Below, piece after piece: positions 1 through 10,832 of a DNA stretch of 64,000 bases (position 1 is the first letter of the stretch; every line of letters begins with the position of its first letter). Source of the DNA: Trifolium pratense (Eukaryota > Streptophyta > Magnoliopsida > Fabales > Fabaceae); assembly GCF_020283565.1 (NCBI RefSeq), contig NC_060065.1:16964866-17028865 (forward strand), read 5' to 3'. Below the pieces are notes generated by a model that was not told the DNA's origin, did not search any database, and saw nothing but the letters and a program-made list of their open reading frames with translations. A program made the translations under genes and the position numbers.

Positions 1-1821
1 CATTTTAGGTTTGGATTTTAGTAGACAGCAAAAAGGAGCATAAACCATATTTAAGTGTTTTTTTTTTTTAGCAAACTAGTTTGTTCCTTTGTTTTGTTTT
101 TCTCCATTGGTTAATAAGATGGAGAAATGGAACAATTAAAGATATATCTTTTTCTTGAGAAATAATGCAATATTCATCTAAGAGTGGGCTAAGAATATAG
201 ACATTTTGGAGAGTTTCTTTTGCCGCCCTATGAGTTTCTCGTGCGCCCTATTTTTATCCATCCGTTAAATTTGGAGAAAAACGTTCTCCCTACTTAAGTT
301 GCGGATGATGTTTAAGAAAATGGTAAGACGACAAAATAAACTCTCTACATTTTGACATATTTAATTGTACTGGTTTTTGGAGCTTACCATTTGAACTTTA
401 ATAGAAAAGAGACTTTAGTAACTTAGAGTTTTGTAAGGAGGTAACTAAAACTTGCTTTGTCTAAATGAAAAAGAAAAGAAAAAAGGTTTTTTGCTATGTC
501 TAAATGTGTATTTTCAGACAAAGTGATATTGGACCACAGATTGCAATTTGGCCCATTTGGCAAGGCTTCAAAAGATTAGAAGCTTATCAATTTAGTTGTT
601 TGATTTTAATTTCGACAATATTTTTTTTGGTATGATTTTAATGAAAACGCATGAAGCATATAAATTGTCACACATTAGACAATGAGGGCATTCAGTATTC
701 TGTTAGAATATTATTACTATCATTGTACTCTTGCCTGCTGACGCACAAATCTAGGCAACTAAATCATCTACATATATCTGACAAATGGATGAATGGGATA
801 AAAAGAATTTGAACAATTTTATTTTACTTTATTCTCTTCTCTTCCTTAATTTCTTTGGGAGTTTCATCCTTGTTTGAGAAGGATCATAACATCTATTAAG
901 TTCTACTTATAAATAGTTACTTAGCTAAACTAATTTTTCTTGCATAAGAAATAAAGAAAAATACAACTGCAATGCAACCATTGGGTGTGAAAACCTCAAT
1001 CTAAAGTAATTTTATGCAACAAATTGGAATCAATTTTAAAGATTGAAATGTCTCTATTGTAGCTTATAAGGTGTTTAGCCAAGAGTATGGCTCCATAAGT
1101 CATAAAACATGAAGGGAGGTACTTTCCTCCCAACCCCCCACATCATATACATCAGTCTAGATGTATGCACAGAGAAAAACCGCCATATTTGTACATTTCA
1201 AATGCATGCTTCTGAAATTTTTATGCCGTATGGATTCGACGCTTTCAGCAATATAGGGGTTTTTTAGTAGCGAGTGTGGGGAGGCATGAATACATGATTG
1301 ATTGTTTTGTCTACTGCAAAATTAAAATGCATTTGGAAGGCCAGCCATGTTTCAAGTAAAAGAAGTGGCAGAAACCAGAAAGTAGTCACACAATAGAAGA
1401 AATTGCAAGAAGCATAATTTAGCACCATTTAAAGCACATACTTGCTAAGTTCCTATTTAATTGTCGGATTTTAGGAAAATATTGTTCTTATTTATCCGTC
1501 ATTTTCAAATTTTAAAGTTATATTAGCTACTTTTGGACAAAGACACAGTAAACCATCTAAAATATATGAAACAAAACATTGGGAAGAGTATATAAATTCA
1601 AACAATGAAAATATAAACATTGGAAAGTCAATAACAAAATTTAACACAAGTGCACAGGGACCATAGTATTATTAAGGTTAAGTTCAACAAACTAAAGATT
1701 ACCTTATAAAGAGTAAACAAAATCATACACTATCATAAACTTCAATAAGTTACACTATCTTTTGCCTAAATCTGACACTAATGAGATTTTGACAATTGAA
1801 AGCTACAGTTCTGGAGACTAA
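1..1821. other. AT-rich intergenic DNA, no gene seen
   Basis: No reading frame, RNA gene or terminal repeat could be supported here. The stretch is AT-rich with short homopolymer runs. It lies 3' of the minus-strand methyltransferase-family gene, so its right end probably holds that gene's 3' UTR and polyadenylation region. Confidence 0.5.
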
Positions 1822-3024
1822 CTAATAGAGAAAAGGAATAAACTTATACTTAACTTTGCTTGCATATTCCGTGTATATCTGGCCAAAAGACTCAACCATC
1901 AAAGCCTCCTCCATATCTGCTTTCTGCTTATAATATAACACACAAACTGCTACAATGAAGATCAGACTCAAGGGTGCTCGAAGTGCAACGCAATATGTCA
2001 CGAACAAAAGCATCGTCGATGAATATATTGGATGGCGCAACAAGCGATAAGGTCCATATTGCACAACAGAAGATGGAACCACCACATTTTCTGAATACTT
2101 AGCAAGATACAATGTGGAATTATAATGAAACAGTAGAGTTACAATAATCAAAGCCCAGATTCCAAGATTGCTCCATGCACCATGTATAAGGCTAAGCTCT
2201 GGCCCTTCAAATGCTGCAAGCCAGTGGCCAGCCATGATTCCTGCACTGAATAAAAGGCGAGACCACATTGGCAAGTTCACATCCCATTTCGGGTCATGAC
2301 GCCGAGCATAATAATCCCCGTATAGCCGCTTCCGGACACTAACGTTGAAGAAAAAGAAGTAATGATATACAAAAAAGAAAACCAAAGGCCAGCCTTCTAG
2401 GTAGCCATTGAAATAAGCTGGTGGAACAAGGGTGAGCCATGTAAAAGCTGATGTAACGATCGCCAATTGCTCAAATATGTTTGCCTCACCAAGCATGTGT
2501 TTTCGAAAGCCGTATAACCCATAAACTGCAAGCACTATGGCCACCAACCATGGCCAGTACATCCAACTCCAGCTAAAATACATCCAAAAGAAAGGATTTA
2601 AGAGCATATTAATCGTCCATTTTGTGGATGTAGTTATGACAGCTAATATCCCCGTCAACTTCACTATATCAATTGGAGTCAACTGCAGAACGGTAGCTTT
2701 TATCGAATCAAATGATAGGTTTTTGAAGTACTTTAGGACTGGATTACTAGAATCTGAGCTGGCTTCGTTGGAAATTGAGCATCTGGGAAAAGGTAACAAA
2801 TCAGGCCTTTTTCTTGTCAGTTTAACTAAGGATAGAAAAGAGTTTTTATAGGTGGAATTCAATCGAAAACCAATGTGCTTGGGTCTTGGGTTGAGTTGAT
2901 GACTGTTATTAACTACATTAGCATGATGTTGTTTGTTGAAAGGTCTCAGAGAGACATTGTTGCTCACAATAGAGAAACCAAAAGGTACAGCTTTGGTGTG
3001 TGAAAGAACTTTTGCCGCTTCCAT
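1822..3024 (-). CDS. Isoprenylcysteine/phospholipid methyltransferase-family membrane protein, probably plastid-targeted
   Basis: The frame encodes about 400 residues from the ATG at 3024. An in-frame ATG exists at 3123, but the bases just upstream of 3024 (TCTCAAGCAG then TGATG) look like a 3' splice site, so 3024 is preferred. The first ~90 residues are rich in Ser, Asn and basic residues and poor in acidic ones, as in chloroplast transit peptides. Several hydrophobic segments follow from about residue 115. The C-terminal motif GPYRLLRHPIYSS (about residues 324-336) followed by EE about 35 residues later is the S-adenosylmethionine-binding signature of the ICMT/PEMT/NnrU-like superfamily. 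The substrate cannot be told from sequence. The reading frame is uninterrupted. Family call is confident; exact enzyme is not. Confidence 0.8.
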   Translation of the reverse strand: MEAAKVLSHTKAVPFGFSIVSNNVSLRPFNKQHHANVVNNSHQLNPRPKHIGFRLNSTYKNSFLSLVKLTRKRPDLLPFPRCSISNEASSDSSNPVLKYFKNLSFDSIKATVLQLTPIDIVKLTGILAVITTSTKWTINMLLNPFFWMYFSWSWMYWPWLVAIVLAVYGLYGFRKHMLGEANIFEQLAIVTSAFTWLTLVPPAYFNGYLEGWPLVFFFVYHYFFFFNVSVRKRLYGDYYARRHDPKWDVNLPMWSRLLFSAGIMAGHWLAAFEGPELSLIHGAWSNLGIWALIIVTLLFHYNSTLYLAKYSENVVVPSSVVQYGPYRLLRHPIYSSTMLLFVTYCVALRAPLSLIFIVAVCVLYYKQKADMEEALMVESFGQIYTEYASKVKYKFIPFLY

Positions 3025-4328
3025 CACTGCTTGAGACAAAATTACATAAGACTTTGTCACTGGTTGCGGGAAAATCACAAAGCCGAAGATGCAAACGGAG
3101 ATATCAGGCTCATATGCTTCCACACATCGAGTTACCCATTAATCATAATTGATGGATCCAACTGGAAGAAGAGGCAATGGAATCAAACATGTATTATTTT
3201 GTTGTCCCCCCTTTTGCAGGTTAGCCAGCTACAACCTTAATAACAATAAAATCCAACATCATTCAATCTCTAAACAGCATGATTGTACGCACAAATAACA
3301 AAAACAGCCACAAAACAAATATCATAGAATAAAATGCAAACCTAGTTTCATGTTTCCACATCCTAAGATAAACAAGGTACTAACCGATCTATATTATAAT
3401 TCAAGTAGGGCTGACATTTCAAATGGAAGGCGTGTTCAGTGTCTAACACGCATCGGATTGACACTTGCTATCCCATTCAACCATTTCCATTTTCATAAAT
3501 TATTGTTGGTGTCTACGTATCAACGTGCATCTTGTGTTTGCGTCAGTGTTCATAGATTATCATCAACTTAACAGAACTAAAAGGTTATGATAAACACAAA
3601 ATGAAAAATGTCACAAATCATAAACCCTCCTTTAGCACATTCCAACAACAACAAAAAGATCCCCTACCAATGTTACTTTTTTGTGAACCAGGTATCCTCT
3701 CACACAACTGTATAGACTAATCTCTCGAGCCAGATAAAACCACAAATGGGCTGCAAAACTCTCCCTAAAAAGATCTAAAATTACTTCATTTCTATGACTG
3801 AATTTGAACCTGTGACCTTTAGGTAAGCTGGAAGAGACTCTTACCATCTCATCTAAGTGTTCTTGGCTGACCCTCTAACAGTTTAATACTTGCAATTGAA
3901 TAATCAGTTCATCAGCACATAACTCATAAATTTGTGACCACACAAAACAGCAAATATTACAGCGTGTAACCAACTTAGACAAATAAACAAACACATGGTG
4001 TGCAGATACAAAACAAGGTGCAAAACAACCTTACGAAGGAGTTGAAAATGGAAAAATGAAACAAAGAAGATAGCATAGGAATTAGGAAAAGGTACCAGTT
4101 AAAGAAAAATGAAAATTGAGTTTGGAGCGAGAGTGGAAGCTATGAGTAGTTTGAACTTTTGAGTTGAAAATAGAGAATTGTTGTCTTTCTCCTGTAATGT
4201 TATCTCTGTACTCTGAAGTGAACCAACAACGCGACCCTCTGTTGATGGATACACACCAAAAATAGTACTAAACTCCTTTATCATATACTTATTTTTTATT
4301 TATTTTGAATAATACTTTCTCCATGTCA
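3025..4328 (-). other. Probable 5' UTR intron and leader of the methyltransferase-family gene
   Basis: No coding sequence is supported. On the minus strand a splice acceptor-like sequence ends near 3027, and a donor-like CTG/GTACC sits near 4095. The segment 4096-4290 would then be a non-coding first exon; it holds a 61-codon frame that ends before the donor. This is inference from splice-site appearance only. Confidence 0.35.
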
Positions 4329-4337
4329 TTTTATAAA

Positions 4338-4633
4338 GGTTTAATTAGTAAAATAGTATTTTTTGTTTTAGATTGGTCCCTTAAAGAAAAAAATGTCTAA
4401 ATAGGTCCCTTAAAGAAAAAAAGGTCCGAATAGGTCCCTTAAAGACATCTCTGTTAATCAGTTTGGTCCTATTCGGACCTCTTTTTAGGGACCAAACTGA
4501 TTAACGGAGATGTCTTTAAGGGACCTATTCGGACCTTTTTTTTTCTTTAAGGGACCTATTCAGACCTTTTTTTCTTTAAGGGACCAATGTGAAACCAAAA
4601 ATGTCTTTAAGGGACCATTTTACTAATTAAGCC
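4338..4633. mobile_element. MULE-type foldback MITE (296 bp)
   Basis: The ends are inverted (GGTTTAATTAGTAAAAT and its near complement ending ATTAAGCC), and the element is almost entirely a foldback of GGTCCCTTAAAGA-type units. It is flanked by a perfect 9-bp direct repeat TTTTATAAA at 4329-4337 and 4634-4642. A 9-bp target duplication is the hallmark of Mutator-like elements. No coding capacity. Confidence 0.85.
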
Positions 4634-4658
4634 TTTTATAAAAGATGTTATTTGACTA

Positions 4659-4972
4659 GTGCGTTTGATTCGTAAACTGGACAGAACAGTACATGACAGA
4701 ACGAGATAATACATGACATGACAAAATTATACCGAAGAGATATAGGGCCATAATATTTTGATATTCGAAAATAAAATGGATATTTTCATATTTTATATAG
4801 TTGTATTGTGGACAAAAAGTTGTCTTATGATTTAGTGAGGGACAAAAAATCTTGTTTTTCTCTTGTCTCTTGCTACCTAATTTGTCCAGTCTCATAATCA
4901 GTTTCAAATCAAACAGGGTACAACAAAAGTTGTCCAATCCAGTCCCCTGTTTTTTAGCAGATCAAACGCACA
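4659..4972. mobile_element. Small inverted-repeat element, class uncertain
   Basis: GTGCGTTTGATT near 4660 is matched by the inverted ATCAAACGCAC near 4962-4972, bounding about 313 bp of non-coding DNA with further inverted similarity (AGTACATGACA, TTGTCCA motifs). A target duplication was not resolved, so superfamily is not assigned. Confidence 0.45.
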
Positions 4973-4980
4973 AGAAATAG

Positions 4981-5190
4981 TATTTTTCTAAAAGTATATA
5001 AATGTAAATATTATCATATAAGGTCTTGTTTGATTTGATTCGATGAATATTTTAAATGAACTATTCATATGTCTTGTTTTGACTGTATTTTTCTAAAAAT
5101 ATATAAATGTAAATATTATCATATAATATGTTGTTTGATTTGTTTCGATTAATATTTTTAAAATATCAAATTTCTATAATTTTTACTAAT
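4981..5190. repeat. Two-copy tandem repeat, about 107 bp
   Basis: The motif TTTTTCTAAAAGTATATAAA followed by a TATTATCATATAA stretch and a TTGTTTGATTTG-type stretch occurs at about 4983 and again, slightly diverged, at about 5090. No coding potential is seen. Confidence 0.55.
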
Positions 5191-5394
5191 ATAAAATTAA
5201 AAATATTTGTATTCAAAATTATGTATCGGCATACGTGCAGTGGTCAATGAGTTCTTATATTTTGGGATGGTGAGAATAATATATACTAATATTTTGAGTG
5301 AAGACTATTTTAGGACTCATTTCAACTATCAAGTTTTCAACGGTCAAAATAAAAAGTTTAATAGCTGAAAAATTAAATTTAAATTAGTCTCTTA

Positions 5395-5653
5395 CTCCCT
5401 CCGTCTCAATTTGATTGACACAGTTGACTATTTCATGTATGCCGATGCATAACTTTGACGATTAATATTTTTAATTGTATAATAGTAAAAATTATAAAAA
5501 TTTGATATTTTGAAAATACTCATCGAGACGAATCAAACAACATCTTATATGCTAATATATTTTTTGTTTATTAGTAGAAAAATAAGGTCAAAGCAACATG
5601 TGTGAATAGTGCACAACAGTCAACTGTGTCAATCAAATTTGGGACGGAGGAAG
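5395..5653. mobile_element. Stowaway-type MITE (259 bp)
   Basis: The left end CTCCCTCCGTCTCAATTTG and the inverted right end CAAATTTGGGACGGAGGAAG are flanked by TA on both sides, as expected for Tc1/mariner-derived Stowaway elements. Interior is AT-rich, non-coding and itself foldback (GTTGACTATT versus CAGTCAAC). Confidence 0.85.
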
Positions 5654-5655
5654 TA

Positions 5656-6091
5656 TATTTTTACGGTAAATACAAATTAATCGTTCGAATTTTATGGGAT
5701 GTCCCGAAGGGACACAAATTAATTGTTATATTATAAAGAATCATAGATTAATTTATTTCTAAGATGAAAATGTTGGAGACAAATTTAAAATTTAATTTTG
5801 TCAAGATTAAATTAAAATAAAAAATTGTGAATGAACAAAATAGATCTTCATCCTAATATTTGCTTACGGTTAAATATGATTATAAAATTAAAATTTTTAC
5901 AAGGCTAATTTTTTTTTTTATAAGCAATTTTTACAAGGCTAGTGAAAATAGTAGATAATTTATAAATTAATTTATAGTTTATAGACAAGCGATAATAGAA
6001 ATATTAATCTTGAGGTTGTGACGAAGTTAATTTCCACTTGAATTAATGCTTTCCTAATTTCCCAACACATTTACAAAAATAGTGGGTGTTA
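5656..6091. other. AT-rich spacer
   Basis: No gene, terminal repeat or RNA signature could be supported in this stretch between two small transposons. Confidence 0.4.
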
Positions 6092-6100
6092 TTAATTGAA

Positions 6101-7393
6101 GGCTTAAATGCAGTTTTGCTCCTCCTATTTTGATCAAATCGGAATTTTACCTCCACTGTTTTAAAACGCGGACTTTTACCCTCACTGTTTTAACTCAATT
6201 TGGATCAATAATTCACAAAAAGGATATCGAAATGACCGTAATCGAGTTATCTTTCCACAGAATCAAACCCCACTTAATTTGGAGTTACAAAAAGAGATTA
6301 ATTACCGTTTTAGTCAAGGTATGTCCCCCAAAATTCTGCACAAACCTGCTTTTGAGTCACAACTTCAAAGCTTCGCACACAACTCAATTTGGATCAATAA
6401 TTCACCAAAGGATATCGAAATGACCGTAATCGAGTTATTTTTCCACAGAATCAAACCCCACTAAATTTGGAGTTACAAAAAGAGATTAATTACCGTTTTA
6501 GTCAAGGTATGTCCCCAAAAATTCTGCACAAAATCTACTTTCGAGTCACAACTTCAAAGCTTCGTACACAACTCAATTTGGATCAATAATTCACCAAAAG
6601 GATACCAAAATTACCATAATCGGGTTAGCTTTCCACAGAATCAAACCTCACTAAATTTGGAGTTAAAAAGAGAGATTAATTACTGTTTTAGTGAAAGTCT
6701 GTCCAATTACTAATTTTGTAGAAATCTACTTATGACCTTCAAATTCAACATCGTCTACCAAACACATCGTAACTCCAAATTTGACGAAATTTAAATGACA
6801 ACAAGGGTAATTTCGTTAGATTTTCGGACATGTAAATACTGTTGAAAAATGAGCTATAGGGTGAGAGACATGACAAAAATACCAGTAGTAGTTCCATACA
6901 ATAATTGATTTGGATAGACCTTCACTAAAATGATAATTAATCTCTCTCTGTAACTCCAAATTTAGTGGAGTTTGATTCTATGGAAAACTAACTCGATTGC
7001 GGTCATTTTCGGTACTCGTTTGGTGAATTATGGATCCAAATGGAATTTTGTGCAAAATTTTGAAGTTGTGACTCGAAAGCAGATTTTGTGCAGAATTTTG
7101 GGGGACATACCTTCACTAAAACGGTAATTAATCTCTCATTGTAACTAAAAATTTAGTTAGGTTTGATTATGTGGAAAGATAACTCGATTACGGTCATTTC
7201 GGTATACGTTTGGTGAATTATTGATCTAAATTGAGTTGTGTGCGACACTTTGAAGTTGTGACTCGAAAGCAGAATTTTAAGGGGGCAAAATCCAAAAAAT
7301 TATAAAACAGAGGGGGTAAAAGTCCGCGTTTTAAAACAGGAGGGGTAAAATTCCGATTTAATCAAAACAGGGGGGTAAAACTGCATTTAAGCC
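6101..7393. mobile_element. MULE-type foldback element built of ~188-bp units (1,293 bp)
   Basis: Begins GGCTTAAATGCAGTTTT and ends with its exact complement AAAACTGCATTTAAGCC; terminal inverted similarity extends roughly 90 bp. A perfect 9-bp duplication TTAATTGAA lies at 6092-6100 and 7394-7402. The left half holds tandem units of about 188 bp (ACTCAATTTGGATCAATAAT at about 6193, 6383 and 6571); the right half carries the same units inverted. Short frames within the units are not thought to be genes. A second family member lies at 29998-31184. Confidence 0.9.
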
Positions 7394-7471
7394 TTAATTG
7401 AATAGGGTAATATTAGACACGAAAGTGCATATTACTATTTTTGGGTTAACTCATCGTGATAATAAAAGAAA

Positions 7472-8382
7472 GGTTAAATTGTAGTTTTGGCCTCCTAAGT
7501 TTCAAAAAATTGCAATTTTGGCCCCCTTTATTTCAAAATAGCATTTTTGGCCACTATCTTTACCTCTTTTGCAAAAGACCAATTTTGATAAAGTTAACGC
7601 TCATGTGACAAGTCACTTAAGTGACTCAACTGTCACGTAATTGAATAGGGTAATATACTAACAGCATCTTCCATTGATGCACGCCAGTCGCCAGCCTTGC
7701 ATAGATGATAAACCATATCTAAGACTCATTTTCCCCATCTTCAGAAAACTTTTCAGTTTTTGGAGTGCTCATATATATTCCCATTGCTATTATCTGTATT
7801 AAATAAAACAGAGTAAGAAGCATTATACTGTGAAGAAACTAATTGTTTGCATATAAAATGAAATATCAAAATTATGAAGCATAATGAATTAAACCATAGT
7901 AACTTCAAATTTAGAGTAATTAGATTAGATTTATACTATTATGCAAGAAAATCAAGATTACAGTTAAAAGAAAATGAAGATTTATTATATCATTCATATG
8001 AATGAATTGATGAAGAAATCGAGCAGTTAAGAAAAGTTAAAGATTAAATATGAATAAAATGCTAGTGGCGATGTTTGAAAATGATAAATTAACGAAAACA
8101 AGAACGGAAGTAAACATGTATTCCGTAACATGTTACGGAAGATAGTCTCGTCCGACTCTTCCTTTCAATTTTTTTCTGTTTTTTTTTTTCAAAAAAAACT
8201 ATAAGGACAAAAAAATCTGATGTGGCAGCTGAGTCATTTAAGTGAACTGTCACAGTTGACTTAGTCAAAATTGACCTTTTGCAAAAGAGATAAAGATAGT
8301 GGGCCAAAAGTGCTATTTCGAAACGTATGGAGCCAAAATTGCAACTTTCTGAAACTTAGGGGATCAAAACTGCAATTTAACC
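7472..8382. mobile_element. MULE-type foldback element (911 bp)
   Basis: Ends are GGTTAAATTGTAGTTTTGG and an inverted copy ending CTGCAATTTAACC; inverted similarity covers about 165 bp on each side (7472-7640 and 8221-8382). A perfect 9-bp duplication TAAAAGAAA lies at 7463-7471 and 8383-8391. The ~580-bp centre is unrelated AT-rich DNA with no recognised coding content. The ends resemble the GGCTTAA-ended elements nearby, suggesting one superfamily. Confidence 0.88.
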
Positions 8383-8608
8383 TAAAAGAAATTGCAAGGG
8401 AATATATCGCCAGATTACCAAATAAAAATAGGGGAGAAATTCGAAATAACTTAACCATCTTTTCATCTTATTTCAGTTGTCATTATCTTTATCTTTATTG
8501 TTAGTACTATTTTTACCCATCATAAATCTTTCCCCCCAATCATATCTGTCTTCCTAAATCGATTTTAATTGAATTGTTGAATAAACAATCCTTTTAGAGA
8601 CGATCTTA

Positions 8609-8613
8609 CTTAC
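8609..8613. repeat. Left 5-bp target-site duplication of the Tat element
   Basis: CTTAC here is repeated exactly at 19733-19737, immediately outside the two LTRs. This fixes the element's borders. Confidence 0.95.
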
Positions 8614-9014
8614 TGATCGTGTAGACCAGAAAGATGCGACCTCGCCGGCGTTTGACGGTGGTTGCGAGCGTTTGAGACCCCTGTTGGAGCGGAGGGGGGT
8701 TGTGTACCTGCAGGCACTCCGACGCTCAAGTCAGTATGTGTGTAAGGTTTTCTTAGCTATAAAATGCGTACCTTGCAAATGAAGTGGAGATGCATATATA
8801 TAGCCCCCAGCGCTGGGCTAAGGCCCTTGATGGCATTAATGGCCATCAAGTGGCTGCCGGAAAACGGCTTGGAGGCCTTGATGTGCAGTAAATGCTCATC
8901 ATTCCGGTTTACGGCCGTTACAATACGCAAGGGTATCTGACCGTTAGGACGTGCTCGGATGGTATGTGTGTTCGACACCCTCTGATGCTCGAGCTCTAAG
9001 CTCGGCCCAGAACA
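8614..9014 (-). repeat. 3' LTR of the Tat element (401 bp)
   Basis: Runs TGATCGTGTAG to CCCAGAACA on the plus strand, with TG/CA ends. By eye it has the same length and sequence as the LTR at 19332-19732. It contains a TATA-like GCATATATATAG run. It is the 3' LTR because Gag-Pol reads on the minus strand. Confidence 0.95.
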
Positions 9015-9028
9015 GGAGCCCCCCAAGT
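9015..9028 (-). promoter_or_regulatory. Polypurine tract of the Tat element
   Basis: On the minus strand the sequence directly upstream of the 3' LTR reads ACTTGGGGGGCTCC, a purine-rich run suited to priming plus-strand DNA synthesis during reverse transcription. Confidence 0.75.
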
Positions 9029-9263
9029 CGTTATGCTCGTAGGCGAGGGTAATGACTTGAAGCTTTATCGATTCGTCTCGATTTACCGAACGTGACAGAT
9101 CCGAGTTGGGTAGCTGAATTTTCGCAACGTCCCTATGGTCAAAGTCAAGCTTTGGAAAGGGAAAATCGTTTATTCCAAGTGGTCAATCCTAGGATTCTGC
9201 AGCCGCCTCTCGCATTTATGGGATGTCAGGTGTGGTGACTGGTCCTTTGGGTGGCAAGTTTTG

Positions 9264-9273
9264 CTATAAATAC
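9264..9273 (+). promoter_or_regulatory. TATA box of the small antisense gene
   Basis: CTATAAATAC lies about 50 bp upstream of the ATG at 9319, in a good position for a plant core promoter reading opposite to Gag-Pol. Inference from motif and spacing. Confidence 0.5.
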
Positions 9274-9318
9274 TTGCTTATCCTTTGGCTTCCCATATCC
9301 TGAGTTTGAAGGCTAGCG

Positions 9319-9675
9319 ATGGATAATAGGGATTCCAAGAAGGTTGTTGCTGATGGCTCTGAGTCTCGAAGAGGGAAAAAGAGAGCGGAAGTTCCTAAGT
9401 CTGCACCGGCTCGTTCTCAAAAGGGGAAAGAAGCTAAGGTGATGTTCCCTTCCTCGGATACTTCTGATACCTCCAGTTCCGACGAATCGGCGGATTTCAT
9501 TGGGGCAGTCGAGGAGTTCCTGAGGGCTCATCAATCTCCCCATCTCTATCCTCCTGGCCCTGCCTCTGGTGAAGGAGGGTCTCAGGTTGGGAAGGAGGCT
9601 AAGATATGGCCAGAGGAGGTGCTGTGGACTGATTCGGATTCCGCAATTAGCTCAGGTTCCGAGCACGAGGATTAG
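9319..9675 (+). CDS. Small acidic/basic low-complexity protein on the strand opposite Gag-Pol
   Basis: Encodes 118 residues. The N-terminal third is Lys/Arg-rich (RRGKKRAEVPK), followed by Ser/Asp-rich stretches (SSDTSDTSSSDESAD) and an acidic C-terminus ending SEHED. No domain is recognised. A TATA-like box lies about 50 bp upstream, and AATAAAATAATT occurs about 50 bp after the stop at 9675, as in a real transcription unit. Its charge pattern would suit a nuclear or nucleic-acid-associated protein, but that is speculation. It lies wholly inside the Tat element, between the 3' LTR and the larger antisense gene, so it travels with the element. Confidence 0.5.
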   Translation: MDNRDSKKVVADGSESRRGKKRAEVPKSAPARSQKGKEAKVMFPSSDTSDTSSSDESADFIGAVEEFLRAHQSPHLYPPGPASGEGGSQVGKEAKIWPEEVLWTDSDSAISSGSEHED

Positions 9676-9837
9676 GTGCTCGGTTCCCTTGTAATTCTCT
9701 TCCCTTTGTAATGGATTTATCATTAATAAAATAATTCTCCTTTGATTTTTCCGAGCATAATTTATTTGCACTCATGCTTTATGTATGCTCTTAGTTTAAT
9801 AATGTCGCGGATTTTCCGAACGATTCCGAGCGGACTT

Positions 9838-9945
9838 TTCGAGGATCTTGCGTTTCCTTATTCGGTTGCTGCGGCCTTCCCCGTATTTTTAGCAAAGAAA
9901 TAAGGGGAAGGATTCCGAGGATCTTGCGTTTCCTTATTTGGTCGC
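9838..9945. repeat. Direct repeat, about 27 bp
   Basis: CGAGGATCTTGCGTTTCCTT followed by ATTCGGT-type sequence occurs near 9840 and again near 9917 within the 3' region of the Tat element, upstream of the larger antisense gene. Function unknown. Confidence 0.5.
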
Positions 9946-10244
9946 AATTTTCTCGGGATGTGGTGTCTTGGATTTCGCGAGATTTGCGCGAGCAGACGGG
10001 TGTGACTTGAAAGGACGAGTCGCTTCGTTTCCTTTCGCCACGTGTAAAGGCTATGAAATAGCACTCGAGTGGCTATTCTTTGAGATTTGAACTTCGAGGT
10101 CGTTTTGGACCGTTGGATTTTCGCGCCTTTTCGTTTCTCCTGAGATCGAATCTGGGCCACTTGATCGTGACTGATCCGGACCGTTAGATCGATCCTGTGG
10201 TTCAAATGGAAGCGGCGCGAATTTTCCTGTACGGATGCGTTGGT

Positions 10245-10254
10245 CTATATATAG
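10245..10254 (+). promoter_or_regulatory. TATA box of the large antisense gene
   Basis: CTATATATAG in the context GGTCTATATATAGGAGGG fits a plant TATA box. It is followed by a pyrimidine-rich leader and a convincing 5' UTR intron (donor GTAAGT at 10403, acceptor TTTTTCAG ending 10823) just before the ATG at 10833. Confidence 0.6.
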
Positions 10255-10832
10255 GAGGGAGGTTTTTTCGTTTGAAACTTTACAGTTTCTTACTCATTTT
10301 CTCCATCGTTAGCCTTTCCTTTTCAAGCTTCCTCTAGTGGTTTTACTCCTCCGGCGTTTTTCTACTACAAACTCCTTACTCCTATCTTCATTTAACCAAC
10401 AAGTAAGTGTTTCATCCTTTTAATCTTTGAAGATTTTGTTTGGATTTTGCTTTAGATTGTTGTAGATAGTTTACGCGGTAGGGGGTTGTAGTGTGTGTTT
10501 TTCATGTGGTTTGGGTAGTCTTTTTGGAGGTTGTAGATGGTGATTAGCACCCTTTTCCCCCCAAAAGAAAGGTTTTTCGTGGTTTTTAGGCGAAAAATCG
10601 CTTGTTTTCACCAACTGACGGTTGGGTTTTATCTTAGAACAGTGTCGAGCACCACATGCGTTTCGTGCTCGGTTGTTCACATGAATTTCGCGTTCGGAGG
10701 GATTATTTGTCGCCTTTAGTTTCTGCGTAATCTTTGTTTGAGATCCTCGCCCTTTCGCTTGATTTGGCGGTGGAAGGGTGGATTTGAATGTCGAATTCAT
10801 TTTTCCTTCCTCTGCTTTTTCAGGTTTTCTAG

